DNA from: Pseudomonadota bacterium
GTDB taxonomy: Bacteria > Pseudomonadota > Alphaproteobacteria > Rhizobiales > Rhizobiaceae
NCBI GenBank assembly: GCA_023404095.1
Contig: JAEYDD010000052.1
Location: 1-5,300, forward strand
Reading direction: 5' to 3'
Length of the DNA stretch: 5,300 bases
Numbering within the stretch: position 1 is the first letter of the stretch; each line of letters begins with the position of its first letter. A program made the position numbers and the translations under genes. A model generated the notes under the pieces. It was not told the DNA's origin. It ran no database searches and saw only the letters and a list, made by a program, of their open reading frames with translations. This document shows, piece after piece, positions 1 through 5,300 of this stretch.

Positions 1-153
1 ACAAAATCGCGCTGTCAGTTGATGCTCATCCTAAACCTTATCGTAAAGGCTTTTGTGCAAATGACTGACGAAGAGCGTCTTTCTTGAAACGTTCCCAGCG
101 CGTCCAGGCGTTGCGCTTGATTTATCCTATTCCGCAAGTTGCGCTAACCCCAA

Positions 154-172
154 AAATATAAGAATTATATTT
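154..172. repeat. AT-rich palindrome, operator-like
   Basis: Two perfect 8-base arms, AAATATAA (154-161) and TTATATTT (165-172), flank a 3-base spacer. The 15-base core at 156-170 matches the palindrome at 3836-3850 at 14 of 15 positions. That second copy overlaps the -10 box of the oxidoreductase promoter. A shared repressor operator is possible, but AT-rich palindromes also arise by chance. No gene start lies close to this copy. Confidence 0.3.
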
Positions 173-253
173 GCCATAAAATACAGAATATGTGCTTTTT
201 TATGTGAAGTAGAGATGCGCAAAACAGAAGCAAAATAGTTAAGGAGCGAAAAA

Positions 254-376
254 CTATACGTTGGAGAAAGCGTAGCAGAAGCAAAGCCCGGCAGAAAAGC
301 GTATAGGAATACCGGTCAAGCGGAACGTCTGAAAGATTTAGGCACGCGGTAGGAGTGAGAGCCGAACAATACCGCG
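254..376. other. Stem-forming stretch, possible structured RNA or relic
   Basis: Two perfect 7-base inverted repeats occur here. CTATACG (254-260) pairs with CGTATAG (300-306) around a 39-base loop. CGCGGTA (345-351) pairs with TACCGCG (370-376) around an 18-base loop. TACCG at 310-314 is an alternative partner for CGGTA at 347-351. The + strand between them is purine-rich and has no good reading frame. I recognise no riboswitch or T-box signature, and no terminator follows. A decayed gene fragment is equally possible. Confidence 0.2.
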
Positions 377-434
377 GCCAGAGCAACAGCTAGAGATGAG
401 ATGTGAGCCACCATATTCATATTCTTGAAATAAA

Positions 435-450
435 TGTGATCAAGGTCACA
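435..450. promoter_or_regulatory. CRP/FNR-family type operator palindrome
   Basis: TGTGATCAAGGTCACA reads as TGTGA-N6-TCACA, with both half-sites exact. This is the consensus of enterobacterial CRP and of several other CRP/FNR-superfamily regulators, and it also has the flanking AAA on the left. The site lies about 200 bases upstream of the AraC-type gene and is the only obvious protein-binding site there. Clostridia generally lack cAMP-CRP, so a different CRP/FNR-family member would be the likely ligand. A one-mismatch version occurs at 3511-3526 inside the symporter promoter. Confidence 0.55.
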
Positions 451-598
451 TCCTGAATAATTTCTTGTCGGTAGATTGCAAACAAACCTTTCCATTGGTG
501 TTGTTTTACGTCAATTTTATCAAACAGCGCCTCCCTTTCTACAATTGTGGAGTCATTTCCGGTTTTAGCCATGCCTAGAAATCTTTGATATCTCTATG

Positions 599-626
599 TT
601 TTTCGAATTTTGCTCATGACTATAAA
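599..626 (+). promoter_or_regulatory. Weak candidate promoter of the AraC-type gene
   Basis: TATAAA at 621-626 is a fair -10 box. The only sequence at -35 distance is TTTTTC (599-604), with a 16-base spacer, which is poor and would fit a promoter that needs an activator. Transcription would start near 633, leaving a very short leader just ahead of the ribosome binding site. The true promoter could lie further upstream, nearer the CRP/FNR-like palindrome. Confidence 0.25.
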
Positions 627-634
627 ATAGTTCT

Positions 635-641
635 AAGGAGG
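635..641 (+). promoter_or_regulatory. Ribosome binding site deciding a TTG start
   Basis: AAGGAGG is a perfect anti-Shine-Dalgarno match, and it ends 10 bases before the TTG at 652. An in-frame TAG at 628-630 excludes any start further upstream, and no ATG lies nearby in frame, so TTG 652 is the best start of the regulator gene. Confidence 0.85.
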
Positions 642-651
642 TATATTCGAA

Positions 652-1809
652 TTGCTGCTGAATCGGGAGACCGCCTCCGAGATCGTACGCCTGCTGAGCG
701 AGGGGTTTGACTTGCCGGTCCGTATATATCTCTCACTTTGGTATAAGCCAATTGCATGCGCTTACTCCAAACGGCTGTGCAAGCATTTCGTCAATGATGT
801 CGAACTGTTGAAAAAAGCAACGCCGTACAACGACGGCTGCATATTATTCTATTGGACTCCATACGGCGAATGCAGCGTATTATTGTGTGGAAACTCGCAA
901 CAGTATATTATATTAGGGCCCGTTACACTGGATTCCACCACCGGAGGAGAAGATTTTCCTTTATGGGATCTGGAAGGATTTCAGACGATACACAATCTGC
1001 TCCCCGTATTTAATTTTTCAAAGCTGGAAACCATCGTACACCTGTGTGCCCGCATCCTACAGCTTGATTCCGGCGCTCTGAAAACACTGCATATCAACCG
1101 CCATCCACGACATGATAATATGTACTCTTCCAAAGTTCAGCCGCTCCATGCGGAGCTTGAATACCGAAACCAGTTGGCGATGTACACGAAAACAGGGAAC
1201 CATGTACGACTGAAGCTGTTGATGGCACTGTATATCGATCTTTCCACGAAGCCGCCCACTGGTCCCCAGACTCTGCGGATGCGAAAAGACGATTTGATTG
1301 GCTTTTTGTCGCTCATGACCGGTGCCGCCACAGAAGCGGGAATGAACTATATCGAAATACGGTTCTTGCGTACAAAATATATGGATGAGATCCATCAGGC
1401 AGAGACGCTCTTTGACGTCAGTAGGTTGTATGCTCAAATATCCCATGACTTTGTTGTGCGCATCGCTCGAAAGAGCCATACCGCTCCGTCTGATTCGGTG
1501 CTACATGCCCTTTCTTTTTTGGATGTGCACTTTATGGAACCCATTACCGTACGACAGATTTCTGAACAGCTGGCGCTTACCGCTCAACAGCTGAACAGCC
1601 AATTCCGGGAGGACGCTGGAATATCATTAAGCGATTATGTCTCCTTGCAGCACCTCTCATACGCTAAACTCCTGTTATGCACCGAGATGCCTATTGCGGA
1701 AATTGCAGCGGAAACACTTTTTCCGTCGGCAAGCAGTATGAGCGCTGCGTTCAAAAAATTCTGGGGAATCACACCTATGGAATATCGACGACTCAAACTG
1801 AGCCGCTGA
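652..1809 (+). CDS. AraC-family transcriptional regulator
   Basis: This encodes a 385-residue cytoplasmic DNA-binding regulator. The C-terminal part (about residues 281-382) is an AraC/XylS domain with two helix-turn-helix units. The first is at about 298-320 (ITVRQISEQLALTAQQLNSQF), and the second at about 347-369 begins IAEIAAETLF and ends in AAFKKFWGITPMEYRR, the family signature. The usual glycine of the 'GF' in the second unit is replaced (TLF). Residues 1-280 form a long N-terminal sensing part that I cannot assign. It has no clear membrane segments, so it is not a two-component or transmembrane type. Translation starts at TTG 652 behind a perfect ribosome binding site. The gene converges on the symporter gene, which by context is its likely target, with a sugar or derivative as inducer. 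The target and inducer are inferred, while the family call is secure. Confidence 0.9.
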   Translation: MLLNRETASEIVRLLSEGFDLPVRIYLSLWYKPIACAYSKRLCKHFVNDVELLKKATPYNDGCILFYWTPYGECSVLLCGNSQQYIILGPVTLDSTTGGEDFPLWDLEGFQTIHNLLPVFNFSKLETIVHLCARILQLDSGALKTLHINRHPRHDNMYSSKVQPLHAELEYRNQLAMYTKTGNHVRLKLLMALYIDLSTKPPTGPQTLRMRKDDLIGFLSLMTGAATEAGMNYIEIRFLRTKYMDEIHQAETLFDVSRLYAQISHDFVVRIARKSHTAPSDSVLHALSFLDVHFMEPITVRQISEQLALTAQQLNSQFREDAGISLSDYVSLQHLSYAKLLLCTEMPIAEIAAETLFPSASSMSAAFKKFWGITPMEYRRLKLSR

Positions 1810-1835
1810 CACGCGCGCAGCGCAGACATTGATAA

Positions 1836-1889
1836 AAGCCCTGTTGAGAGCTGTTTGCACCGCTTTGCGGCAGACTCTCAACAGGGCTT
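1836..1889. terminator. Bidirectional terminator between convergent genes
   Basis: A perfect 15-base stem pairs AAGCCCTGTTGAGAG (1836-1850) with CTCTCAACAGGGCTT (1875-1889). The paired part can extend inward at CTG/CAG with a bulge. On the - strand the stem runs into TTTT, so it best terminates the symporter transcript about 110 bases past its stop. On the + strand it begins 27 bases after the regulator stop, but its T-run is weak (TT then CGGTTTG). The position between two convergent stops supports shared use. Confidence 0.75.
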
Positions 1890-1996
1890 CGGTTTGTGTC
1901 AGCAATAAAGAAATATCAAGGGGACAGGGTTTTGTTTGCAGACATCCATGAGCGGGAAGACTTTGTCGATGCCCCCATTCACCTCCTGATAAACAA

Positions 1997-3442
1997 TTAT
2001 TTCGCAGTCTTGCCCAATTTCCAAGCAGTCATTTTATCACGAACATCTTTGTTGATATTCCAGATAAAGGTGAAACTGAGGAAAGAGAGTACAGCAGCCA
2101 GTAGCGGGAAGCCGATGACCATCAGCTTAATGCCGGTGATCGTGCCCGCAGCCTGTGCCAGACCGGCTTTGGTAAGTTCGGGATTGTAGCCGATGGCGGC
2201 GATGAGCAGCACGGTGAGAGAACCGGTGATGGTGCTGCCGATGCGGCGGGACAGAGAGAAAAAGCCATAGATCGTGCCCTCGTTGCGCTTGCCAGTGAGG
2301 TACTCGTTGTAATCGATGGATTCCGCCACAAGGCCCCACTGCATCTGCACAGACATAATTACCAAACCGGCGGCAATGGAGTTCCAAACCACGAACAGCA
2401 GGGCGTTGATCTCGGCCATCATCAGGCAATAAGCCAACAGTCCGCCGTACATTGCCGCGCCCACCAGCAGGCAGAAGCGGATGATGCTCACCAGATCCCA
2501 CTTTTTCGTCAGCAGCGGAGCGGACAGCAGGATCGCGATCTGAAGCGCGGAAGAAAGGCCAGAAGCAACAGACTGCATGCCAACATCGCCCAGAACGTCT
2601 GCATACATATACAGCGTGGCGCCCTGGCCAAGCGCCTGCACGGCTGTGATGCTGATGGAATGCAACACCAACGCCAGGAACGCGCGGTTGTGGGCAAAAA
2701 TGCCCCAGATGTCGGAAAGCTTGAATTTGGAAGCGGCTTTTTCCTCCTGCGTCTGCACAGCCTGCGCCTGCAGCGCGGCTTTGTTGCGCTCGGACGTCAG
2801 CGCCCAGTGCAGGAAAATGATGACGCCGCCCAGACAGGCTGCGATGACAGATGCAATAAAGTAGCCCTGGGTATTTTCACCCACGCGGGCCAGAACCTGC
2901 GGGATAATAATACCGGCAACCAGACCGCCGACGGTGGAACCCATGCCGCGGGCAGAAGCCAGCGTGGCGCGTTCGGTGTCGTTGGTGGCCATGGCGCCCA
3001 GCAAGGAGCCCATGCCGATGTTCATCATTGTGTAGCCGCCCTCATAGATGATCTTAAGGATGAACAGCGCCACCAGCATCGGGATGCCGCCGCCCATACG
3101 GGCCGGGATACTGTAGAACGCAATCATGCCAAACACGATAAGCGGGATGGACGCCAGAATCCAGGGCCGGAATTTGTCTTTCCCCGGTTTTGCTTTTGCA
3201 AAAGTGATGTCCATGATGGTACCCATGAGTGGATCATTGACTGTATCCCACACGTTCCATACCAGAAGCATCGTTGCAAGGATGCCAGCATTTACTTCCA
3301 ACTGCACCTGTAAGTAGCGGCTCATATACATGGCCACCATATATATGGTGATAACACCGCCCGCATCGCCACAACCGTAACCAATCACATTTTTAAATTT
3401 CAATTTGGGAATAGTGCTTTGCGTTTTTACCGTATTCTCCAC
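1997..3442 (-). CDS. GPH-family (MelB-like) sugar:cation symporter
   Basis: This 481-residue integral membrane protein of the major facilitator fold belongs to the glycoside-pentoside-hexuronide:cation symporter family. Members import oligosaccharides, glycosides or uronides together with H+, Na+ or Li+. The start GYGCGDAGG (residues 21-29) is typical. WDTVNDPLMG (65-74) matches the MelB motif whose two aspartates bind the cation, here D66 and D70. The DYNEYLTGKRNEGTIYG segment (378-394) is the conserved motif of the C-terminal half. About twelve hydrophobic segments are visible, with a charged central loop near residues 217-245. Length is usual for the family. The GTG start at 3442 is chosen for its strong ribosome binding site. 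It diverges from the broken oxidoreductase and converges on the AraC-type gene. The substrate cannot be read from the sequence, but glycosides or uronides fit the context. Confidence 0.92.
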   Translation of the reverse strand: MENTVKTQSTIPKLKFKNVIGYGCGDAGGVITIYMVAMYMSRYLQVQLEVNAGILATMLLVWNVWDTVNDPLMGTIMDITFAKAKPGKDKFRPWILASIPLIVFGMIAFYSIPARMGGGIPMLVALFILKIIYEGGYTMMNIGMGSLLGAMATNDTERATLASARGMGSTVGGLVAGIIIPQVLARVGENTQGYFIASVIAACLGGVIIFLHWALTSERNKAALQAQAVQTQEEKAASKFKLSDIWGIFAHNRAFLALVLHSISITAVQALGQGATLYMYADVLGDVGMQSVASGLSSALQIAILLSAPLLTKKWDLVSIIRFCLLVGAAMYGGLLAYCLMMAEINALLFVVWNSIAAGLVIMSVQMQWGLVAESIDYNEYLTGKRNEGTIYGFFSLSRRIGSTITGSLTVLLIAAIGYNPELTKAGLAQAAGTITGIKLMVIGFPLLAAVLSFLSFTFIWNINKDVRDKMTAWKLGKTAK

Positions 3443-3453
3443 TTTTAATGATT

Positions 3454-3460
3454 CCTCCTT
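3454..3460 (-). promoter_or_regulatory. Ribosome binding site deciding a GTG start
   Basis: On the - strand this reads AAGGAGG, followed by AA, and ends 11 bases before the GTG at 3442. No ATG occurs in this frame close by, so GTG is the best start of the symporter gene. Confidence 0.85.
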
Positions 3461-3470
3461 TGCATTTTTC

Positions 3471-3507
3471 GGAAAGCAACAATCATCCGCAATTTAAAGG
3501 ATAAAGA
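3471..3507. repeat. 37-bp direct repeat, copy 1 (symporter leader)
   Basis: This is identical at 33 of 37 positions to 3853-3889, in the same orientation, 382 bases apart. All four differences are transitions. It starts GGAAAGCA and contains the invariant block CATCCGCAATTTAAA. It lies across the predicted start of transcription and the 5' leader of the symporter mRNA. Similarity fades just beyond its right end, where copy 1 has the CRP/FNR-like site and copy 2 does not. Confidence 0.8.
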
Positions 3508-3532
3508 ATATGTGTTGATTTTCACATTGCAA
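3505..3532 (-). promoter_or_regulatory. Candidate promoter of the symporter gene
   Basis: On the - strand, TTGCAA (3532-3527) and TATTCT (3510-3505) are spaced by 16 bases. Each matches the sigma-70/SigA consensus at four of six positions. Transcription would begin near 3498, giving a leader of about 55 bases before the GTG. The CRP/FNR-like palindrome fills the spacer exactly, so bound protein would be expected to block RNA polymerase. Confidence 0.45.
3511..3526. promoter_or_regulatory. CRP/FNR-like site in the symporter promoter spacer
   Basis: TGTGTTGATTTTCACA fits TGTGA-N6-TCACA with one mismatch in the left half. It occupies the 16-base spacer of the predicted symporter promoter. That position is typical of repression rather than of the classic activator positions near -41 or -61. 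It is related to the exact palindrome at 435-450, which suggests one regulator acting on both control regions. Confidence 0.45.
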
Positions 3533-3814
3533 AAAGGCAGTACACTTTGCGTTTATTGTGTAAAAAAATATAAACTTTGAATTCATCTGCATAAATTTCA
3601 CAATATTTTATATTTAATTTTATACAATATAAACCAAGTGGAACATTGAGCCGCATTTATATAAAATATGTGCCTATAAAGAAAAAACATTTTTGGCATC
3701 GATTGGGAATCAGGTTTTCTTTTGATTTTATACGGCCCAATCATTTGTACCGCAAACTCTGCTGAACCCGATACCGGCGTATTAGCCGATGCCTTTGTCC
3801 TGTCCAATTCATTC

Positions 3815-3842
3815 TTGTAATTTTTCAATGCTGTTATATAAT
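3815..3842 (+). promoter_or_regulatory. Candidate promoter of the oxidoreductase gene
   Basis: TTGTAA (3815-3820, four of six) and a perfect TATAAT (3837-3842) are spaced by 16 bases. Transcription would begin near 3849, giving a leader of about 67 bases that contains copy 2 of the 37-bp repeat. The -10 box lies inside the AT palindrome at 3836-3850, so a repressor bound there would compete with polymerase. Confidence 0.5.
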
Positions 3843-3850
3843 AATTATAT
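3836..3850. repeat. AT-rich palindrome over the -10 box
   Basis: ATATAATAATTATAT has arms that extend to TATATAA (3835-3841) and TTATATA (3845-3851) around a 3-base spacer. It differs from 156-170 at one base. The overlap with TATAAT (3837-3842) makes it a plausible repressor operator for the divergent gene, although AT-richness lowers the weight of the match. Confidence 0.35.
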
Positions 3851-3852
3851 AT

Positions 3853-3889
3853 GGAAAGCAGCGACCATCCGCAATTTAAAAGATAAAGA
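3853..3889. repeat. 37-bp direct repeat, copy 2 (oxidoreductase leader)
   Basis: This is the second copy of the repeat at 3471-3507 (33 of 37 identical, all differences transitions). It lies in the predicted 5' leader of the oxidoreductase, just after its promoter. Relative to the downstream gene it is in the sense direction, while copy 1 is antisense to the symporter. That argues for a DNA-level site or a duplication rather than a shared RNA leader. Confidence 0.8.
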
Positions 3890-3915
3890 TTTTTGAATTT
3901 GCAGAAAGAGATTTT

Positions 3916-4994
3916 TTGGCAACAAAAATGCGTGTTGCTTTGATTGGCTATGGCCGCAGCGGCTGGAGGATTCACGGTGCTTTCTTCAAAAAAGAGGACA
4001 ATGATATTTGTGATGTCATTGCCGTCGTGGAATACGATCCCGCGCGTCAGGCGGCCGCAAAGGCGGATTTTTGCTGCGATACATACAGCTGTTCCGGCGC
4101 GATGACATCAATCTTGTTGTTAGTGCCTGTTATTCCAATGAGCACTACGCCGTCGCTTTGGATCTTCTGAACCATGGACACAATGTCCTCAACGAGAAAC
4201 TGCTTTGCAAAACACCTCAATTAGCACAGGGGCTGATCGATGCCGCCTAAAAGAACAACGCGGTATTCACGGTATTCCATCAATACAGATACAACGATTA
4301 CTACATCAAAATGAAAGAGCTGCTGGAGCAAGGCATCATCGGTGATTTGAAGCTCATTCGCACCAGCCAGAATTCTTTTGCGCGCCGGTACGACTGGCAA
4401 ACTCTTCTATACCGTGAAGGCGGCGCGATGCGCAACAATCTTGCTCACTCCATTGAGCAGATTATGGACCTCGCCAGCAACGATGAACTACCGAAAATCC
4501 ATTCAAAACTCGCTATCTGGAATTCTGTCGGCGACGCGGAGGATTATGTCCACATCTCCATAGAATACGCCAACGGTCTGCTGTGCGAATTGGAGTGTAA
4601 CCCCGCCGACGCGTATAACGACAGTCCCTTATTTTATTTGTACAGTACACGCGGCACAACGAAAGTATTCCCCACCCGTATCCTTGTCAAATATTATTTG
4701 GACGGTGAGAGTCCCATCTCGGTGTTGGATCATAAGTCTCTGCACAGCGGCGACGGCAAGCCTGCTTATTGCTCATACAGCATTGTCTGACATGAAGAAG
4801 AGATTACACTCCACGCCGACATGTGGAACGCTTTCGGTAAAATCACCAACCGTTTTTATCACGCTCTGTATGACCACATATTCAACGGCGGAGAATTGTT
4901 CATGAAACCCGAGCATGTGAAAGCGCAGGCTGCTATCATGTGCGAAGTGGAAAGGCATAATCCGCTGGAATTGAAATTCGATAAACCCGAATAG
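3916..4994 (+). pseudogene. Broken Gfo/Idh/MocA-family oxidoreductase
   Basis: This is the remnant of a roughly 355-360-residue cytoplasmic NAD(P)-dependent oxidoreductase acting on sugars, inositols or their derivatives. The N-terminal Rossmann fold is clear: MRVALIGYGRSGWRIHG carries GxGxxG (GYGRSG). The reading frame shifts near 4087-4091. After DTYS it continues one frame over as LFRRDDINLVVSACYSNEHY, and about 10 bases seem lost compared with the usual spacing. In-frame stops follow, TAA at 4248-4250 (DAA*KNN, probably an AAA lysine codon) and TGA at 4788-4790 (SIV*HEEEI). The tail ends ELKFDKPE at TAG 4992-4994. The EKP motif reads EKL (4194-4202); the lysine is kept. The histidine expected at the active site is present in NNLAHSIEQ (codon 4446-4448). 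The start is TTG 3916 behind a weak AGAAAGAG, or ATG 3928. By context it processed the sugar imported by the divergent symporter. Confidence 0.88.
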
Positions 4995-5044
4995 TCCTGT
5001 TTTTTTAATGTTGCTTGAAAAACAGCGTTGAAAAAAATGATTCA

Positions 5045-5099
5045 AAAAGCAGGCAGCGGAAAAGAATGCCTCAGCACCTCTTTCCCGTTGCCTGCTTTT
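5045..5099. terminator. Large stem-loop, probable bidirectional terminator
   Basis: A 20-base stem pairs 5045-5064 (AAAAGCAGGCAGCGGAAAAG) with 5080-5099 (CTTTCCCGTTGCCTGCTTTT). It has only two non-Watson-Crick positions, and the loop is 15 bases. On the + strand the arm ends in CTTTTG, 50 bases past the oxidoreductase stop. On the - strand it runs into a longer T-run (GCTTTTTG). It probably ends the oxidoreductase transcript and screens off the gene that starts at 5286. Confidence 0.7.
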
Positions 5100-5216
5100 G
5101 TTGCGCTACAATGAGCAGTTCGCATCCAGTCGCATAGACGAAGCTCCTTTTTAATTCTGCTGGAAATGAGTACGATAAGGTCCAATAAATTGCGCAAATT
5201 GAATAGAGGATAAAAA

Positions 5217-5246
5217 GAGACATGGTTTGCAGAACTCTGGTAGAAT
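5217..5246 (+). promoter_or_regulatory. Candidate extended -10 promoter for the edge gene
   Basis: TGGTAGAAT (5238-5246) is an extended -10 element (TG-N-TAGAAT, five of six in the hexamer). A modest -35, GAGACA (5217-5222), lies 18 bases upstream. Transcription would begin near 5253, in the loop of the inverted repeat. The native transcript would then lack the left arm that can mask the ribosome binding site. Confidence 0.5.
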
Positions 5247-5288
5247 GAAGTCGCGACACACCATTCTGAAAGGAGTCTGTAAACCATG
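5221..5288 (+). repeat. Inverted repeat that buries the start codon and RBS
   Basis: The arms 5221-5247 and 5262-5288 match at 20 of 27 positions as reverse complements. The outer part is near perfect: CATGGTTTGCAGA against TCTGTAAACCATG. The 14-base loop contains the self-complementary GTCGCGAC. The right arm includes the ribosome binding site AAAGGAG (5269-5275) and the ATG (5286-5288). An RNA transcribed through the whole repeat could fold and mask both. Confidence 0.75.
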
Positions 5289-5300
5289 TCTGAGAAAATT
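5286..5300 (+). CDS. Start of an unidentified gene, cut by the window edge
   Basis: ATG follows AAAGGAG by 10 bases and gives MSEKI before the window ends. Five residues do not allow identification. The hairpin around the start and the promoter inside it resemble the arrangement of some transposase genes, so an insertion sequence is a reasonable guess. I could not locate a left terminal repeat or a target-site duplication in 5100-5220. Confidence 0.5.

Larger units (their letters stand above)
1..634. other. Left intergenic region, no convincing gene
   Basis: No reading frame here looks like a real protein. Frame 1 is open from the window edge to a TGA at 85-87 and could be the last 28 codons of a gene entering from the left, but I do not recognise the peptide. 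The 73-residue frame on the - strand (386-165) is leucine-rich and has no ribosome binding site or family resemblance. It is probably chance translation of a purine-rich + strand. The region does hold an AT-rich palindrome (154-172), small stem-forming repeats (254-376) and a CRP/FNR-type palindrome (435-450), each listed separately. It could be a regulatory region plus remains of decayed sequence. Confidence 0.6.
3443..3915. other. Divergent control region without a gene
   Basis: This 473-base AT-rich stretch separates the symporter from the divergent oxidoreductase remnant. It holds one promoter for each direction, a CRP/FNR-like site, two copies of a 37-bp repeat and an AT palindrome, all listed separately. 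A 7-base inverted repeat, GATTGGG (3701-3707) with CCCAATC (3736-3742), is also present. The - strand frame 3975-3598 is open for 125 codons but overlaps the start of the other gene, has no ribosome binding site and resembles nothing I know. The piece at about 3720-3810 is less AT-rich than its surroundings and might be a relic of coding sequence. Confidence 0.6.

Noticed and set aside
165..386. A 73-codon leucine-rich - strand frame as a small membrane protein
   Set aside because: It has no ribosome binding site upstream of its start, the composition follows from purine bias of the + strand, and it overlaps stem-forming repeats.
1057..1905. Several short frames on both strands overlapping the AraC-type gene
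   Set aside because: They overlap a confident gene in other frames, lack ribosome binding sites and show no family features.
2660..3313. A 217-codon open frame on the + strand opposite the symporter gene
   Set aside because: It lies entirely within the symporter gene on the other strand. Its product is rich in His, Arg, Asp and Gln with no family resemblance, and no ribosome binding site precedes it. The same holds for the other frames overlapping 1997-3442.
3598..3975. A 125-codon open frame on the - strand in the divergent control region
   Set aside because: It begins inside the oxidoreductase gene, crosses the promoter and the repeat, and has no ribosome binding site. The AT-rich product resembles no known family. 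Only the 3720-3810 part might be a coding relic.
4788..4790. TGA in the oxidoreductase as a selenocysteine codon
   Set aside because: No bacterial SECIS-like hairpin is evident just downstream, the family has no known selenocysteine at this place, and the same gene also has a TAA and a frameshift. Decay explains all of these together.
4311..4790. The middle of the oxidoreductase as a separate 159-residue gene
   Set aside because: The ATG at 4311 is an internal methionine of the family alignment, has no ribosome binding site, and the frame lacks the Rossmann fold. Homology continues in frame on both sides across the stops.
5042..5287. An 81-codon - strand frame and its neighbour at the right edge
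   Set aside because: The frame runs through the terminator hairpin and the start hairpin of the edge gene. Its apparent start is the reverse of the inverted repeat, and the product is unlike any known family.

Overview
The window looks like a piece of a Firmicutes/Clostridia-type chromosome of medium GC. The reasons are strong AAGGAGG ribosome binding sites, TTG and GTG start codons, and a carbohydrate locus of the kind common in anaerobic gut Clostridia. The genus cannot be named from the sequence. The window holds two intact genes, one decayed gene and the first five codons of a further gene.

Left to right: positions 1-651 contain no convincing gene, but they hold a near-perfect CRP/FNR-type palindrome (435-450), an AT-rich palindrome (154-172) and a stretch with small RNA-like stems (254-376). 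An AraC-family regulator follows on the + strand (652-1809). It faces a GPH/MelB-type sugar:cation symporter on the - strand (3442-1997), and a strong hairpin between them can serve as terminator for both. The control region 3443-3915 lies between the symporter and a divergent + strand gene. It holds a promoter for each direction, a CRP/FNR-like site filling the spacer of the symporter promoter, and two copies of a 37-bp direct repeat that lie just downstream of the two promoters. The divergent gene (3916-4994) encodes a Gfo/Idh/MocA-family NAD(P)-dependent sugar oxidoreductase. It is broken by one frameshift and two in-frame stops, and the proline of its EKP motif is replaced by leucine.

After a second large hairpin (5045-5099), the right edge carries the start of a + strand gene (ATG at 5286). 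Its ribosome binding site is buried in a 27-bp-arm inverted repeat, and a candidate extended -10 promoter lies inside that repeat. This resembles the protection of transposase genes against read-through translation, but the gene is cut off after five codons and cannot be identified.

Inferred working model: the AraC protein senses a sugar or sugar-derived signal and controls uptake by the symporter, and the oxidoreductase once processed the imported compound. The oxidoreductase arm now appears lost, so the locus may be a transport and regulation remnant or depend on enzymes encoded elsewhere. No CRISPR array, tRNA or rRNA was seen.
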